The position numbers and the translations under genes were made by a program. From Geotrypetes seraphini (lineage: Eukaryota > Chordata > Amphibia > Gymnophiona > Dermophiidae), in NCBI RefSeq assembly GCF_902459505.1, contig NC_047100.1, forward strand, positions 31,124,469-31,188,468: 64,000 bases of DNA. Direction: 5' to 3'. Of the stretch, positions 22,677-34,122 are shown piece by piece. The notes under the pieces were generated by a model. It made no database searches. It was given only the letters and a program-made list of their open reading frames with translations, and was not told the DNA's origin. How positions within the stretch are numbered: the stretch's first letter is position 1; every line of letters begins with the position of its first letter.

Positions 22677-23198
22677 ACCCCTGATCTATACTACACCCAA
22701 ATACCATAACAAAACTATTCTATTTCATCTTTCAAGCCAGATTTTCTTGTTACTAATTTTTCTGCACGGAAGTGCTTTTTGTGTTGAAGGACTTATCTTT
22801 ATTTTTTTTTTAAAGCAGGAAATTACATCACAGAGCGACAAAATACATTCTGTAATAGTAGATGAGAAGTATCCGCAGTACAGAACTTGACAGCTGTCAT
22901 CCATACGAAGGTCATAATCTAACAGGAAAAGTATACCGTAAAATCCAAACTTTCCTACAGAATGACGTTTAGAAGCAATGTTTACATTCCACAGCAAAAG
23001 CAGAGACGACAGAGACTCTTCCCCTGTAGTCAAAATCCCATCTTCAAATAGTCTGAGCTGGATAACCCAATAAGTAAACCAAGAACATGAGTGAGGCTCA
23101 CACATAACAACATCTGGCATAGGTCAGGCTTTTAACGGCAAGTGGCAAAGTGCATTTGCTGTTCCAATGAGAGAAATTGTGGAAAATGTTTGCTTGGA
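22677..23198. other. No assigned feature
   Basis: Nothing recognised. Confidence 0.5.
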
Positions 23199-23199
23199 C

Positions 23200-24613
23200 G
23201 GGTGGCGTACCTAGGGCAGGTGACAGCCAGGGCCAATCATTAACATCCCACCCCATACTGACATCATGTCTGTTTTCCTTCTTACTCAGTGACTGTTACT
23301 CTCTTTATGTTATTGTTCATTAAAATTCCAATAAAGATATTGAACATTAAAAAAAACTTTTTTTTGTTTGTAATTTTATCGATTTAGTTTGTTTTATAAC
23401 ATAACTTTATTCTTCTATACTGCCAAAATCAAACAATTTCTAGGCGGTTTACACAGAAGAAGGCTAGACAATCAGCGAAATACAGATAGTTACAAATACT
23501 ACACCTTACTTAACAATATTCAGTACAAAATTTTTGTTAACCCTGACATCCACTTTAGGAAATGAATTTGTCAAACAACGCTGATTTGATTATTTTTCGA
23601 AATGCACCATAAGACATATCCCATCCTACCCAGGGAGCTCAGAACTGGTTACAGTTTAACATTCGCAGTGTTACAATGTAACACTACATAGGGTTTCAAC
23701 CTCACCCCGGTGCTGTGGTGTAAGCAAAATAAACCAAAAATACTTTTTCTCTCTTTGTCAGGTCTTAGCTCACGCTCACTGTCTAACACCAGCTCTAGGA
23801 TACACATTTCAAATCTGACATATCGTTATCACAAAATAGAAAATAAAATGATTTTTTCTACCTTTTGTTGTCTGGTCATTTTATTATTCAAATCATGTTC
23901 CCAGGCTCTGGTTTCTGTTTGTCTTCTGTTAACTCACTCACCAGGGTCTCCTGCCCATTTGACGTTTTCTTTCTCTATGCTCACTATTCACCTTCCCTTC
24001 CACTGCCATATCCAACATCTCTTTCCCACTGTCTACCATCTCTCTTCTTTCTTTCTCTCTGCCTTGTGCCCTGGGTCAAATCTCTCTATTTCCCTCCCTG
24101 CTGCATTTTCCCTTCCTTCCCTCCATTCTCATGTGCAACATTTCTTTCTCTCTCCCCTGCACCATTTCTCCTTGCCCTCCATCCTATGTCCAACATTTTT
24201 CTCTCTCTCTTTTCTCCATGCATGTCTCCCTCTCCTCCAACATATGCAGGATTTGTCCCTCTCACCCCTTTCTACCTTTGTTGTATCTCTCCCTTCCTCT
24301 CTTCCAGCCCATGTCCCACAATTCTTCCTTTCTCCCTCCATGTGCAGCAGTTTTCCATCCCTCCTTCCCATTTCCCTGGGTAGCATCTCTGAACCCGACC
24401 GACCCCCACTAAGGCTGTGATACAACAGAGGGAAGGCCCCGACGGGCGGACCACAAGCAGCCTCTCTCATTGTCGGCAGCCTTAACTTGCTGCTCTGCAG
24501 TGTTAGCCCTTCCTGTCTGCCAGGTCCCGGAAGCCCTGATGCCGGCAGTGAAACTCCCAGACCATGATGCCGACCCCAGTAGAAGCCCACCCTCCCTGCC
24601 CCCTCCTTGATAC
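23200..24613. mobile_element. hAT remnant with pyrimidine-rich interior
   Basis: Left end gtggcgtacctagggcagg and right end ccctccttgatacgccactg are inverted partners. Flanks gcttggac and gcttgatc agree at 6 of 8 bases. The interior holds an L1-like tail (23255-23350), a LINE 3' end (23390-23520) and a CT-rich degenerate tandem repeat (23940-24400). Confidence 0.65.
23940..24400. repeat. Degenerate pyrimidine-rich tandem repeat
   Basis: Repeated phrases such as tgcaacatttctttctctc, gtccaacatttttctctc and tgcagcagttttccatccc recur every 60-75 bases. The long overlapping open frames here reflect lack of purines, not a gene. Confidence 0.7.
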
Positions 24614-26040
24614 GCCACTGGCTTGATCAACCTTACAACATTGAGCAAAATCTACTAATTCTTGAAAAATCTGACCTCTTTCTCAAGATACCACATGCAG
24701 TTGTCTTCTGACCGAGTTGGGGGAGAATTCTATACATTTGTCCTATTCTGACTTCATGAAGTGAATGACTGCCTAGTTCCTTACCAGTAACTGACACTAG
24801 GACCAAGGAAACTCTACCATATCTACTAAAATAAAATCATGATAGTTGCAATGTCATCTAATCATGGAGTATTTTTTATACTGAGGCCCTGAAGCAGTGG
24901 CGTAGTGCCACAAAACGATTGACGGCTGGTGGACTATCTATCACTTGTTTTTTTTCACCTTGTTGCTTTTCACATTAACAAAAGTTTTTTCTGCCTCACC
25001 TCTCCTGTTATCCGAGGCTTTTTCTTTTTGTTTGTGAAATTCGTTTGGTGCACAGCTGGGTTGGTTGTAGCATTACTAATGGAGTGAAGTTTTTTGCTTT
25101 GGTCTAATCATAGGACAGCAGTATGGCAGACACAAAGCGGTGGTTAAATACTTGACAGTTTTCGAGAACGATCTAGAATGATAAAATGAAAACAAATGCA
25201 CTATTTATGGCACCAATGTTTCTCCCACCCCAAAAGGAAGATGCTTTGGAAAGACTCTGAAAACAAACTGCAACTTCATTTCTAATATTTAATGCTGTCT
25301 TTCATTAATTTATTTATTTGGGGGGAGGGTGAAGACTTCTTGGCAGGCATCCATCCCTGTGTCCAGTCTGACCGGACAGAGTCAGCTGAGATTTAGCACT
25401 ACCAAATGAAGGACGTGCTGACACAACCCACTCCTTTAATTGCTATTATGACAAAGAGGATGAAATCCAGAGCCCCACGGCCAGCTCTTCCCACTGTGAG
25501 AGCCAATGGGGTTCTCTTTCCCCCTTCCCTCCCTGCCTCGTGGGAATTCAGCTCTCTCATCTGAAAGCCTTGTTGGGCAACCACAGCCTCCAGCTTAATG
25601 AGCCCTGGATGGTCCTGTTGGCCAAGAAACGCTGGTCGAAAACTAGAAAGGGTTTCCAGCACCCTAAGGGATTTCAAGCTATTAAAAATGCATTTCCACA
25701 TATGCAGAGGACTTTTATAATGGCTTGGAACAAAAGTTGAGAATAGTGCACTTATTTTATGCTTGTTTTATAAAGGCAAAAACATCAAAAACCACTATAA
25801 TAACCAGGGTACGATTTTCCAAAAGGTTTTTTTTTTAAAATGTGTTGAAAACATACACAGACAGAAAAAAAAACAACCACCCCTCCTTAACTGTCCAAGG
25901 GCTTGACTGGTATAATTATAGGACCCTTAAAATTTGTATTTTAAAATTTAATTTTTCAAAGTCAACTATAAAGAGTGAAAAATAAATAACAGAAAAATTC
26001 CACTTATCTTATTTTCTCATTATACCTCCTTAGATCACGT
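24614..26040. other. No assigned feature
   Basis: A hAT-like left-end phrase (gcagtggcgtagtgccac) is seen at 24895. Otherwise there is no gene, LINE motif or clear repeat. Confidence 0.5.
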
Positions 26041-26047
26041 ACGGTCT

Positions 26048-26158
26048 CTTTTACAAAGCCACAGTAGCGATTCCCGCATGGCAAAGGCGATGCAACCCGT
26101 TCTGTTCCTGTGGGCTGAATTGCATTTGCTGTGCCTTTGTAAAAGGTGCCCTTAAACC
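26048..26158. mobile_element. Small MITE (cttttacaaag ends)
   Basis: Inverted ends tctcttttacaaagccac and gtgcctttgtaaaaggtgc, as in the related element at 47498. Confidence 0.65.
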
Positions 26159-26276
26159 GTAGGATTCAATTTAGCTCACAGGTAGCCAACATGCCTTAAA
26201 ATTAACACCCAGAACACATGCTAATGTAAAGATGCACATTTACGTTTTCTCCTATGAGAGTGCCAATAGGCGTATA

Positions 26277-26619
26277 CAGTACTCCCCCGATATTCCATTC
26301 CAGGAACCCCCGCGAATGTTGAAAAACCGCAAATACGTTTTTTAGCAGGGGAGACAGGAGAGGGCAGCAGGAGCGCCGGCGAGTGAAGGAAATCACTCGT
26401 GGTATGCTCCAACCGCCTCTTCCTGTACTAAAGTCCTGGCCTGCGTGTCAAAGCAGCTCCTGATTGGTGAGGCCCGACTTTAGTACAGGAAGAGGTGGTT
26501 GGAGCATACAGTGAGCGATTTCCTTCACTCGCCAGCGCTCCGGCTGCCCTCTCCTGCCCAGTCATTCGTGATCGGAAAATACCGCGAATCGCGGACCACA
26601 AATTCGCGGGGGAGCACTG
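26277..26619. mobile_element. Tigger-type MITE
   Basis: Ends CAGTACTCCCCCGAT and CGCGGGGGAGCACTG are flanked by TA on both sides. The long interior inverted repeat (gaggcccgactttagtacag) is shared with 40324-40662. Confidence 0.85.
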
Positions 26620-26843
26620 TATATGTATTGCTATACACTGTGTGCATAACTATTCAAGAGGACTGGAAACAGTCAGGGAATGGAGAGGGAGACTATAGAA
26701 CCAGAGCGATATAAATGACACAAGCTAAGGAAAGGAAAGGGTTTGGGATTTGACGTACTGCCTTTTTGTGGTTACAATCAAAGCAGTTTACATATTATAT
26801 ATACAGCAGATATTTATTTTGTAGCTCTGGCAATGGAGGATTA

Positions 26844-27062
26844 CGAAGGGGTACTGAAAAGTTCTCAGCCCAACCAACCAACTTCCTATAATCTGAGTGT
26901 TATTTTGCCACTGTGGCTGAAAAGAGTGTTATCTTATTTTGTTAAGTGCCAATTTGCTGAAACAAAATGCTAAGTTTTGACACTGTTATAGATAGATCAT
27001 TGATTGAACCATATCCATGTCATTCTCTTCTTGGCTGGGCTGAGAACGTTTCAGCACCCCCT
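26844..27062. mobile_element. Mariner-type MITE
   Basis: Ends ggggtactgaaaagttctcagccca and tgggctgagaacgtttcagcacccc. Homologous ends recur at 27255 and 36547. Confidence 0.8.
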
Positions 27063-27072
27063 GGTAGTGTGA

Positions 27073-27250
27073 AGAGTTTCAGTCTCTGTTAACCAGAGCT
27101 GAGATTGTGATGTCATAATGCCTCATTCCACCAATAAGAGCCAACCTCATCAGTGATGTCACAATGCCTCATTCCACCAATAAGAGCCAACCACATCAGT
27201 GATGTGACAAGGGCTTGATTGTCCTATACTTGGCTCACTTTTATTACATA
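27073..27250. repeat. Repeat with 46-bp tandem duplication
   Basis: The unit gtgatgtcayaatgcctcat...agagccaac occurs at 27107-27152 and 27153-27198 with three differences, and a third start at 27199. Confidence 0.9.
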
Positions 27251-27335
27251 TAAGGGGGTGCTGTAAAGTTCTCAGCCCAACCAACCAACTTCCTATATTC
27301 TGAGCGTTATTTTGCCAATGTAGCTGAAAAGAGCT
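27251..27335. mobile_element. Mariner-type end fragment
   Basis: gggggtgctgtaaagttctc and the following 60 bases match the left part of the MITE at 26844. Confidence 0.75.
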
Positions 27336-27699
27336 GGTAAGAGTTACAAGGAATCAAACCTAATTCCCAACTATTCTTGCCTAAGTCTGAATGCCTAAAT
27401 ATTGGAGCTGTATGACTGTCGTACGCTACAGCCATTTGAAACATCTGTTCAGAATTCAAGGACCACCGATGCAAGCATTACCCAAAACACAAGCCTGTCA
27501 AGTGGTTGGTTTCCTATAAAGGTTCATGTGACACTGATTCCGTAGTCTCTTCCTGCATTCCCTGTCTCTGCTCTTTTCCTTTTACGTCTGCAGAGGCTGT
27601 TTCTTTTTTTTTCCTCTTCATAGCCTATGTGAATACATCACAATCCCACCCCATCTCTGGCCCTGGGATAACTTATGCACAGCATGGCCCTGATTCTAT
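27336..27699. other. No assigned feature
   Basis: Nothing recognised. Confidence 0.5.
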
Positions 27700-28055
27700 A
27701 TAGGTCACCTAAAAAATTGGTGCCAGAAGTACATCTCACTATAACCCCCTTCTAATTTATAGTGATACCCACCTGTCTACAAACACAGTAGCCCTTATGG
27801 CTGCAAGTGGCACCTATACTATATACCAGTATAGTAGGGTTTTGGTGGCCTGGGTCCTCCTCTCTATGGTTCACTAACCCACCCACCAGGCTACAGATTT
27901 TTGAGGGGTGGGAGGAGGTCAGTGACCTCTGGGGGAGTGGAAAGGGGGGTCATACCTTCATGTATCCAGTGATGATCTGGTCAGCTTGGGTACCTTTGTA
28001 GCACATAGATGCTTCTAAAAGAGGTCTAGCTCCAAACATCTAAGTTCTGTCCTGG
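27700..28055. mobile_element. T-element fragment
   Basis: Interior phrases agtagcccttatggctgc and ctgggtcctcctctctatgg match 3740-3900 and 31480-31600. Confidence 0.7.
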
Positions 28056-28171
28056 AAAAATGATTGCATAAAAGAATAATCATATCATATAAAAGTCTGT
28101 GAGAATAACCACATCTTGTGCACTGACTTAAGCTTGCTAATATTCTGGAGTAAGAGGCAGGAAATTAAATA

Positions 28172-28796
28172 GTTAGGCATAAGGGGTTCCCCTTTTTAAG
28201 GGTGTTAAACTCTTAACGTGCAGTTGGCATGTGAAACACATTAAAGCATTTTGTAGGACTTTGGTTTTATATTAACCTACACATCACTGATTTTTTAAAA
28301 ATATTTTTGAGAGGGGGCGTCATAGGCAGAGAGTGAATGAGCTAGCGTATTATATGTAATGTGTATTAACTAGGAGATAGCTAATGCAGTGGTTCCCAAC
28401 CCTATCCTGGAGGACCACCAGGCCAATCGGGTTTTCAGGCTATCCCTAATGAATATGCATGAGAGAGATTTGCATATAATGGAAGTGAGAGGCATGCAAA
28501 TCTGCTCCATGCATATTCATTAGGGATAGCCTGAAAACCCGATTGGCCTGGTGGTCCTCCAGGATAGGGTTGGGAACCACTGCATTAGCTATCTCCTAGT
28601 TAATACACATTACATATAATACGCTAGCTCATTCACTCTCTGCCTATGACGCCCCCTCAAAAATATTTTTAAAAAATCAGTGATGTGTAGGTTAATATAA
28701 AACCAAAGTCCTACAAAATGCTTTAATGTGTTTCACATGCCAACTGCACGTTAAGAGTTTAACACCCTTAATAAGGAGAACCCCCTTATGCCTAAC
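28172..28796. repeat. 625-bp near-perfect palindrome around a hAT MITE
   Basis: 28172-28386 and 28583-28796 are inverted copies of the same non-repeat sequence with very few differences. The centre is the palindromic MITE at 28387-28582. Confidence 0.95.
28387..28582. mobile_element. Palindromic hAT MITE at the palindrome centre
   Basis: CAGTGGTTCCCAACC...GGTTGGGAACCACTG. The left flank agctaatg is matched not by the immediate right flank but by ggctaatg at 28820-28827. Confidence 0.92.
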
Positions 28797-28819
28797 CAAG
28801 ACAGGGTTGGGAACCACTG
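28797..28819. mobile_element. Stub of the same MITE's right end
   Basis: Twenty-odd bases, cagggttgggaaccactg, identical to a MITE right end, followed by the target-like ggctaatg. Confidence 0.85.
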
Positions 28820-28822
28820 GGC

Positions 28823-29745
28823 TAATGCAACTGGGGATAAAATTGTTTAGTTATGCAGACGACATAGCTATTATTATTCCTATCTTAGATTCTCTCTCAT
28901 TGTCGCAGAAGTATTCAGACAGATGGAACAATGGATGACTGAATTTAGTTTGAAACTAAATTCAGAGAAAACAAAACTTTTTTTCGCCTCTCCATGGCAA
29001 AATTGCACCATGGCAAAACATCTCTGACTATAAACAACATGACATATCCAGTTGACTCAACTATTAAGATCTTGGGTGTAATCTTGGACCAGAATCCGAC
29101 CATGAAGAATCAGGTCTGGTAAGGAAAGGTTTTCACACTCTATGGAAGCTCTGCTCAATCAGAACATACTTTGGTGTCACCTCATTAAGACTCTCGGTTC
29201 AGTCCCTGGCCCTGAGTCAATTGGACTATTGTAATATTGTTTACTTGGCAGAACACTGAGAAACTTGCAGAAATTGCGTATTGTTCAAAATGCAGGGGTG
29301 AGACCGATTTTCAAGTTAAAGAAGACCATGTCACTGCCTACTTCCGTGAACTGCACTGGTTACCAGTGGAGGCTCGGATTCAGTTCAAGTTCGAGTGTGT
29401 TTGATCGAACCCCGAATTATCTCACGAGTTCATTTTCACTCGCAACTAGTAAACATACTAGACGTTCACATACCATTTTTACTTTTCCATCGGTAAAAGG
29501 ATGTAAATTCAAAAAATTCCACCAATGTCTCTTATCCTATCAGGCAGAGCGTCCTGGGGCAAAGACTTACATCTCTTTAATCATGACTTCTAGTACCTAT
29601 TTAGATTTTAGAAGGCATTTGAAAACATATTTGTTCACCAAATACATAGGAAACTAAGTCATTCTATTCAATTGCAACAACTTCCTCTTTTGTAAACCAC
29701 ATAGAGCTTCACGGTCCTGCGGTATACAAGTAGAATGTTATGTTA
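28823..29745 (+). mobile_element. L2-like LINE
   Basis: RT motif LFSYADDIAIIIPI near 28850, then NSEKTKLFF and KLRIVQNAGVRPIFKLKK. A 130-codon frame (29265-29657) ends FRRHLKTYLFTKYIGN, with the tail gcggtatacaagtagaatg. Confidence 0.88.
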
Positions 29746-29749
29746 TATT

Positions 29750-29995
29750 AATAATAACAGCTTATATACCGCAATACCGTGAAGTTCTATGCGGTTTACA
29801 GAAGATTAAGCAAAAGTAACAAATTGAATTGACTTTAAGAGGGGAGGAAGAAAGAGAATTAATAAGACAGGAAATTCATTGTTGAGGAGAGAGTTAGCAC
29901 TTTGAATCTCCTAAATAGGTGGTAGCAATTGCTCCCGTGTTGGTTCTATGCAGATACTGCATACTAATGAGAACATTAGTACATGACCTGCAATG
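29750..29995 (-). mobile_element. LINE 3' end, tail to tail with the previous copy
   Basis: accgcaataccgtgaagttctatgcggtttac is the reverse complement of the end of the LINE just before it. Together they make a hairpin around 29747. Confidence 0.75.
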
Positions 29996-30179
29996 AAATA
30001 TATTTTAAAAAATCCCCCTCCAAAAGTACTGCATTAAATCTGGCCTTAGCACAAGGTAAAATCCTGCATTCTCATACATTAAGCCCAGATTCTAGTACAT
30101 TTTATTAAAAAGGCCCTAAGAGCTTGAGCTAGTACTAAAAAAAAGAATGAGCTCAATCCAAATAAATAATAATAATGGG

Positions 30180-30720
30180 CCTGATATTCACAGTGATTTA
30201 GCCAATGGCTGACCAGTTAAATCGCTTGGTCGGGGTTACTTGCTAATATTCAGCAGCACAAGAGGGCATCTGCTCAAACTCAGGGGCGGGAAATTTCATG
30301 GCGACATCAGGAAGTATTTCTTCACAGAAAGAGTGGTTGACCGTTGGAATAAGCTTCCAGTGCAGGTGATCGAGCCAGCAACGTGCCGGACTTTAAGAAT
30401 AAATGGGATGCCTATGTAGGATCCCTACGAGGGTCGAACTGAAGAATTGGTCACTAGGTAGAGACTTAAGAGGATGGGTCAGTAGAGTGGGCAGACTTGA
30501 TGGGCTATAGCCCTTTTCTGCCGTCATCTTTCTATGTTTCTATGTTTCACTTAACCAGCAAAGTGCTGCTGAATATCACGGTTAACGCTGAGCAGAAAGC
30601 TGGCTATTTTAGGGGCAGTTCAGGGAAGGAGTCAGCACTTAACTGCTTCAGGGCTGATATTCAGCTCTTAAGGGGTCAGGTTTAGCGGCTCATTTAAAAA
30701 AATAAATAGACATGCAAGAG
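30180..30720. mobile_element. gatattcagc MITE interrupted by CR1-A
   Basis: gggcctgatattcacagtg at the left and gctgatattcagctcttaag at the right, with inner inverted phrases cagcaaagtgctgctgaata. A CR1-A 3' end sits inside. Confidence 0.6.
30254..30546 (+). mobile_element. CR1-A LINE 3' end
   Basis: acaagagggcatctgctcaaa onward encodes RGHLLKLRGGKFHGDIRKYF. It ends in the microsatellite tttctatgtttctatg. Confidence 0.9.
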
Positions 30721-30732
30721 ACAACATAAACT

Positions 30733-32004
30733 AGTGCTTGGACGTCCAAGTGGACATTTTCAAAACTGACTTATTTGCATCCAGAATAGAAATGGGCATA
30801 TTGGTAGGCATGCCATGGGCAGGGAATGGGCGGGCTTAGACTTGGACGTTCTGCATCTAATCAAACCTTTACCAGGATGTCCTAAATGAAACTTAGATCT
30901 TTTCAACTAGACCTGTATGAGAAGCGTCTAAGTGTCAAAAGGGTAGCCAAACTGACAGATGACCCCTGGAGGGATTAAGAAATGAGCCCCACACACTCCC
31001 CCAGTGGTCACTGATTCCCGCCCCCCCCAATTTGAATAAAACAGTACATACCTCTTCATAATTGTATCCTGATATTTGCTGGTGTCAGACTATTTTCAAT
31101 TGTAAGATGTAAAATAATTATTTATACATTACTTGTTGGACTATTCATATTTATCTCTATCTCTACCTCTGTCTTTATATTTTTATCTTTACCTTTCATA
31201 AATTGTTTCTTCAGGTACTTTAGTTAGATTGTGAGCCTTTGGGACAGTTAGAGAATTTCCAAGTACCTATCTTATTTATTTTTATCTATTGTATCTTTTT
31301 AATGCATCATTTTTGTAAACCACTTAGAAACCTCACGGTTATTAGCGGTATATAAGAATTAAATTAAATTAAATACCTAGTTCTAGAAGAGCACATTTGA
31401 TATGGGAAAGCCTAGTAGAGCATCACACAAGTGTCTTTAAGTAGTCAGGTAGGTCGGCTAGTGAACCACAGAGAGGAGGAGCCAGGCCCATAAGCCACTC
31501 TAACCACATTGATGAGCCCACCAAAACCGTATTATACTGCCAAAAGGGCTATTGAGGTGGTGGACAAGTGGGTATAGTAGGTTTTGGGGGAGTTTTGGAG
31601 GGCTAACCATCCATTATAAGCGGGTTATATGGTGAGATGTACTTCTGGCACTGTTTATGTGAAGTTCACAGCAGTGCCTTCTAATGTGCCCCAATGTTCT
31701 GTTGGCATATCTGTGTGGGCAGTCTATTAGAAAGCTGGCCTCTTCCACATCCAAATGGGCTTCATTTGGACATTTTCAACTTGGACGGGATTGTGGTCGA
31801 AAATGGGGAATAAAGTTAGAAGTCCTGAGGTTGGACATCTAGTTCGACGCCCTGGTGGCCAAGATATCCAACTAGATAATTTTCCCCCCAAAATGTTGGA
31901 TGTCCAGCATGTTTGAAAATGGACCCTTCTGGAAGTCCAATTTTGGATGTTTTGTGTGAAACGTCCAAAGTCAGACTTTGATGTCCTATCAAAAATGCCC
32001 CTCC
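30733..32004. mobile_element. T-element-related DNA transposon
   Basis: Left end near 30733 and right end gatgtcctatcaaaaatgcccctc. A LINE tail (31050-31372) splits the interior; removing it joins tacatacct to agttctagaa as in the copy at 45416-45430. Confidence 0.7.
31050..31372 (+). mobile_element. LINE 3' tail nested in the T-element
   Basis: Contains attgtgagcctttgggacag and gtaaaccacttagaaacctc and ends in attaaattaaattaaat. Flanked by atacct on both sides. Confidence 0.65.
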
Positions 32005-32810
32005 ACCTGCATAAATGGGACTGCATAAAAATCTGTCCTATTCCTTCCCCCCCTTTTAATAAGTTGCGGTTGCTATAAAAAAAAATTGGGGATGTATTTT
32101 TCGAGAATGGACTTTAGACGCTGCCAACTTTGGGTGACTAGCGCCCTAGGCCCAAAACAGATTTAGACTTTTTTTTTTAAAATTATGCCGCACCACGCCT
32201 TTTTTAGTGTGGCAATAATAATGATAATCCTAAGATGTGCTATCCTGACTACATTTTTTCTAGGTCTTAAAACCTTCCTAGGAAGACGGAGAAAATGACA
32301 TCATCAACAGTGCTTTGGACGCCCAAAACCTAATTCTATCATTGACCGTATCGCAGTACAGGCCAGTTTTATCTGAGCTAAAAACCAAAATGAGCAAGAC
32401 AATACTGTTGAGGAAATATATATATATTTGGAGTGCAGTAAAATGTGTGGGTTTTTTGTTCCCAAGCATATTTTGCCATAAGGAAACCACTTCCTGCATT
32501 CCATTTCCTGTCCCTTTCTTCCTCTAAGATAATAAATCACAGATAGCAATGTCCATAATTGTTCAACTTAGTCACAAAAGCAGGGATGCTCTGAATTACT
32601 TGGACTGGAACAGTGACCTTCACCTTCAAGCACCAATGTTCATGGCACGTTGCCTGTTTTCTGGTGCTGGAATGTGTGTGGGAATGCCGACCATGTGAGG
32701 GGGTTAACTCTGCCAGGTGTGTCTTCAGAATACATAAGGGAAAATGTACATGTGTTTTCATGAGATATGCAAGACAGAGGCATTGTAGGTATTGAAGACC
32801 CCAAGGCACA
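32005..32810. other. No assigned gene; worn MITE pieces
   Basis: Only short MITE-like phrases near 32045-32170. No coding signal. Confidence 0.45.
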
Positions 32811-32838
32811 CACACACACATACTCTCTCTCACACATC
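32808..32838. repeat. CA/CT microsatellite
   Basis: A run of acacacacaca followed by tctctctcacac. Confidence 0.9.
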
Positions 32839-32841
32839 TTT

Positions 32842-33368
32842 TCCAGAGAAAGGAAAATGATAAAACCAGAGGACATAATTTGAGGCTGAGGGGTGGGAGA
32901 CTCAAGAGCAATGTAAGGAAATTCTTCTTTACGGAGAGGGTGGTGGATGCCTGGAATGCGCTCCCGGGAGAGGTGGTGGAGAGGAAAACAGTGACGGAGT
33001 TCAAAGAAGTGTGGGATGAAAACAGAGGATCTAGAATCAGAAAATAATAGTAATATTGAAGAACTAAGGCCAGTACCAGGCAGACTTGCACGGTCTGTGT
33101 CTGCATATGGCCATTTGGTGAAGGATGGGCTGGGGAGGGCTTCAATGGCTGAGAGGGTGTAGATGGGCTGGGGTGAGCTTTGACGGAGACTTCAGTAGTT
33201 GGAACCTAAGAACAGTCCCGGGCAGAGCTTTGGATTCTTGCCCAGAAATAGCTAAGGAGAAGAAGGAAAAAAAAAAAAAACCCCAACAAATTTTTAGATT
33301 GAATCAAGTTGGGCAGACTGGATGGACCATTCGGATCTTTATCTGCTGTCATCTACTATGTTACATGC
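32842..33368 (+). mobile_element. CR1-E LINE 3' end
   Basis: Shares gaggacataatttgaggctg, gtggtggagaggaaaacag and the terminal gactggatggaccattcgg with 4270-5256. Confidence 0.88.
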
Positions 33369-33399
33369 ATCTCTGCATATACTGGTGTAGTAAGGGGGG

Positions 33400-33662
33400 G
33401 CAGGGCCGTGGAGTTACAGCCGAGAAGTCAGAGACAATTTTGGGTACTAGAGTTGGAGTCAGAGTCGTGGGTACCAGAAACTGAGGAGTCGGAGTTGAAA
33501 TCGAAGGATTTATCTACCAACTCCACAGCCCTGCTAGGGCTGTGGAGTCGAAGTTGGAGTCAGAGACAATTCTGGGTACTGCCGTTGTGGGTACCAGAAA
33601 CTAAGGAGTCGGAGTTGAAGGATTTATCTACCAACTCCATAGTCCTGCATACAACCCTAGGT
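33400..33662. repeat. Two tandem copies of the gagtcggag MITE
   Basis: Two 120-130 base units, each running from agggc(c/t)gtggagt to ctaccaactcca..ccctg. A third copy lies at 43295-43405. Confidence 0.85.
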
Positions 33663-34122
33663 AGATGGCATCCTGTGTTTCTTTTTGAAAAACACAGAGG
33701 ATTCATTCCACATGTCTTTATCTCTATCCCTTGTTCTCTACATCTCTCTGGGGCTTCTTCTTCCTATTTTTATCTTTAAGATAGGAATGATGTTCTTTTT
33801 CTCATAGACGCTTTAGTTTAGATTGTGAGCCTGTTTGGGACAGAGAGTGAAGCCAAAGTACCTAATGTATTTCATGTACAAGTGGTATATCAACACAATA
33901 CTATACAATGTAGATTCTTTGTAGGTTTGTTCTCTTTTCTGCTAACGGAAGGTGAACTGGTGGTTCTTGAATATTGCAGTGCTGACTTTCCATAGATAGG
34001 TTAGTGCAGTCTGAGTGTTTATTTGCAAGGTTTTGTTGCTCTCACTGATGTGACCAAAAAACGCACCAAGTGGGGAATTGGTCTGTACAAGTCGGCCTCG
34101 GATACAATGAGCTTTATTGATT
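33663..34122. other. LINE 3' tail (33800-33905) and unassigned sequence
   Basis: gattgtgagcctgtttggga is the shared LINE/SINE tail. The remainder is not recognised. Confidence 0.5.

Noticed and set aside
23710-24590. Long overlapping open frames on both strands as genes
   Set aside because: They lie in a pyrimidine-rich tandem repeat where stop codons are rare by composition; the translations are low-complexity Ser/Leu/Pro.
28172-28827. Palindrome purely as an assembly or chimera artefact
   Set aside because: Possible in principle, but the MITE stub and matching target copy at the outer edge are not expected from a simple inverted-read artefact. Kept as a finding with long-read confirmation requested.
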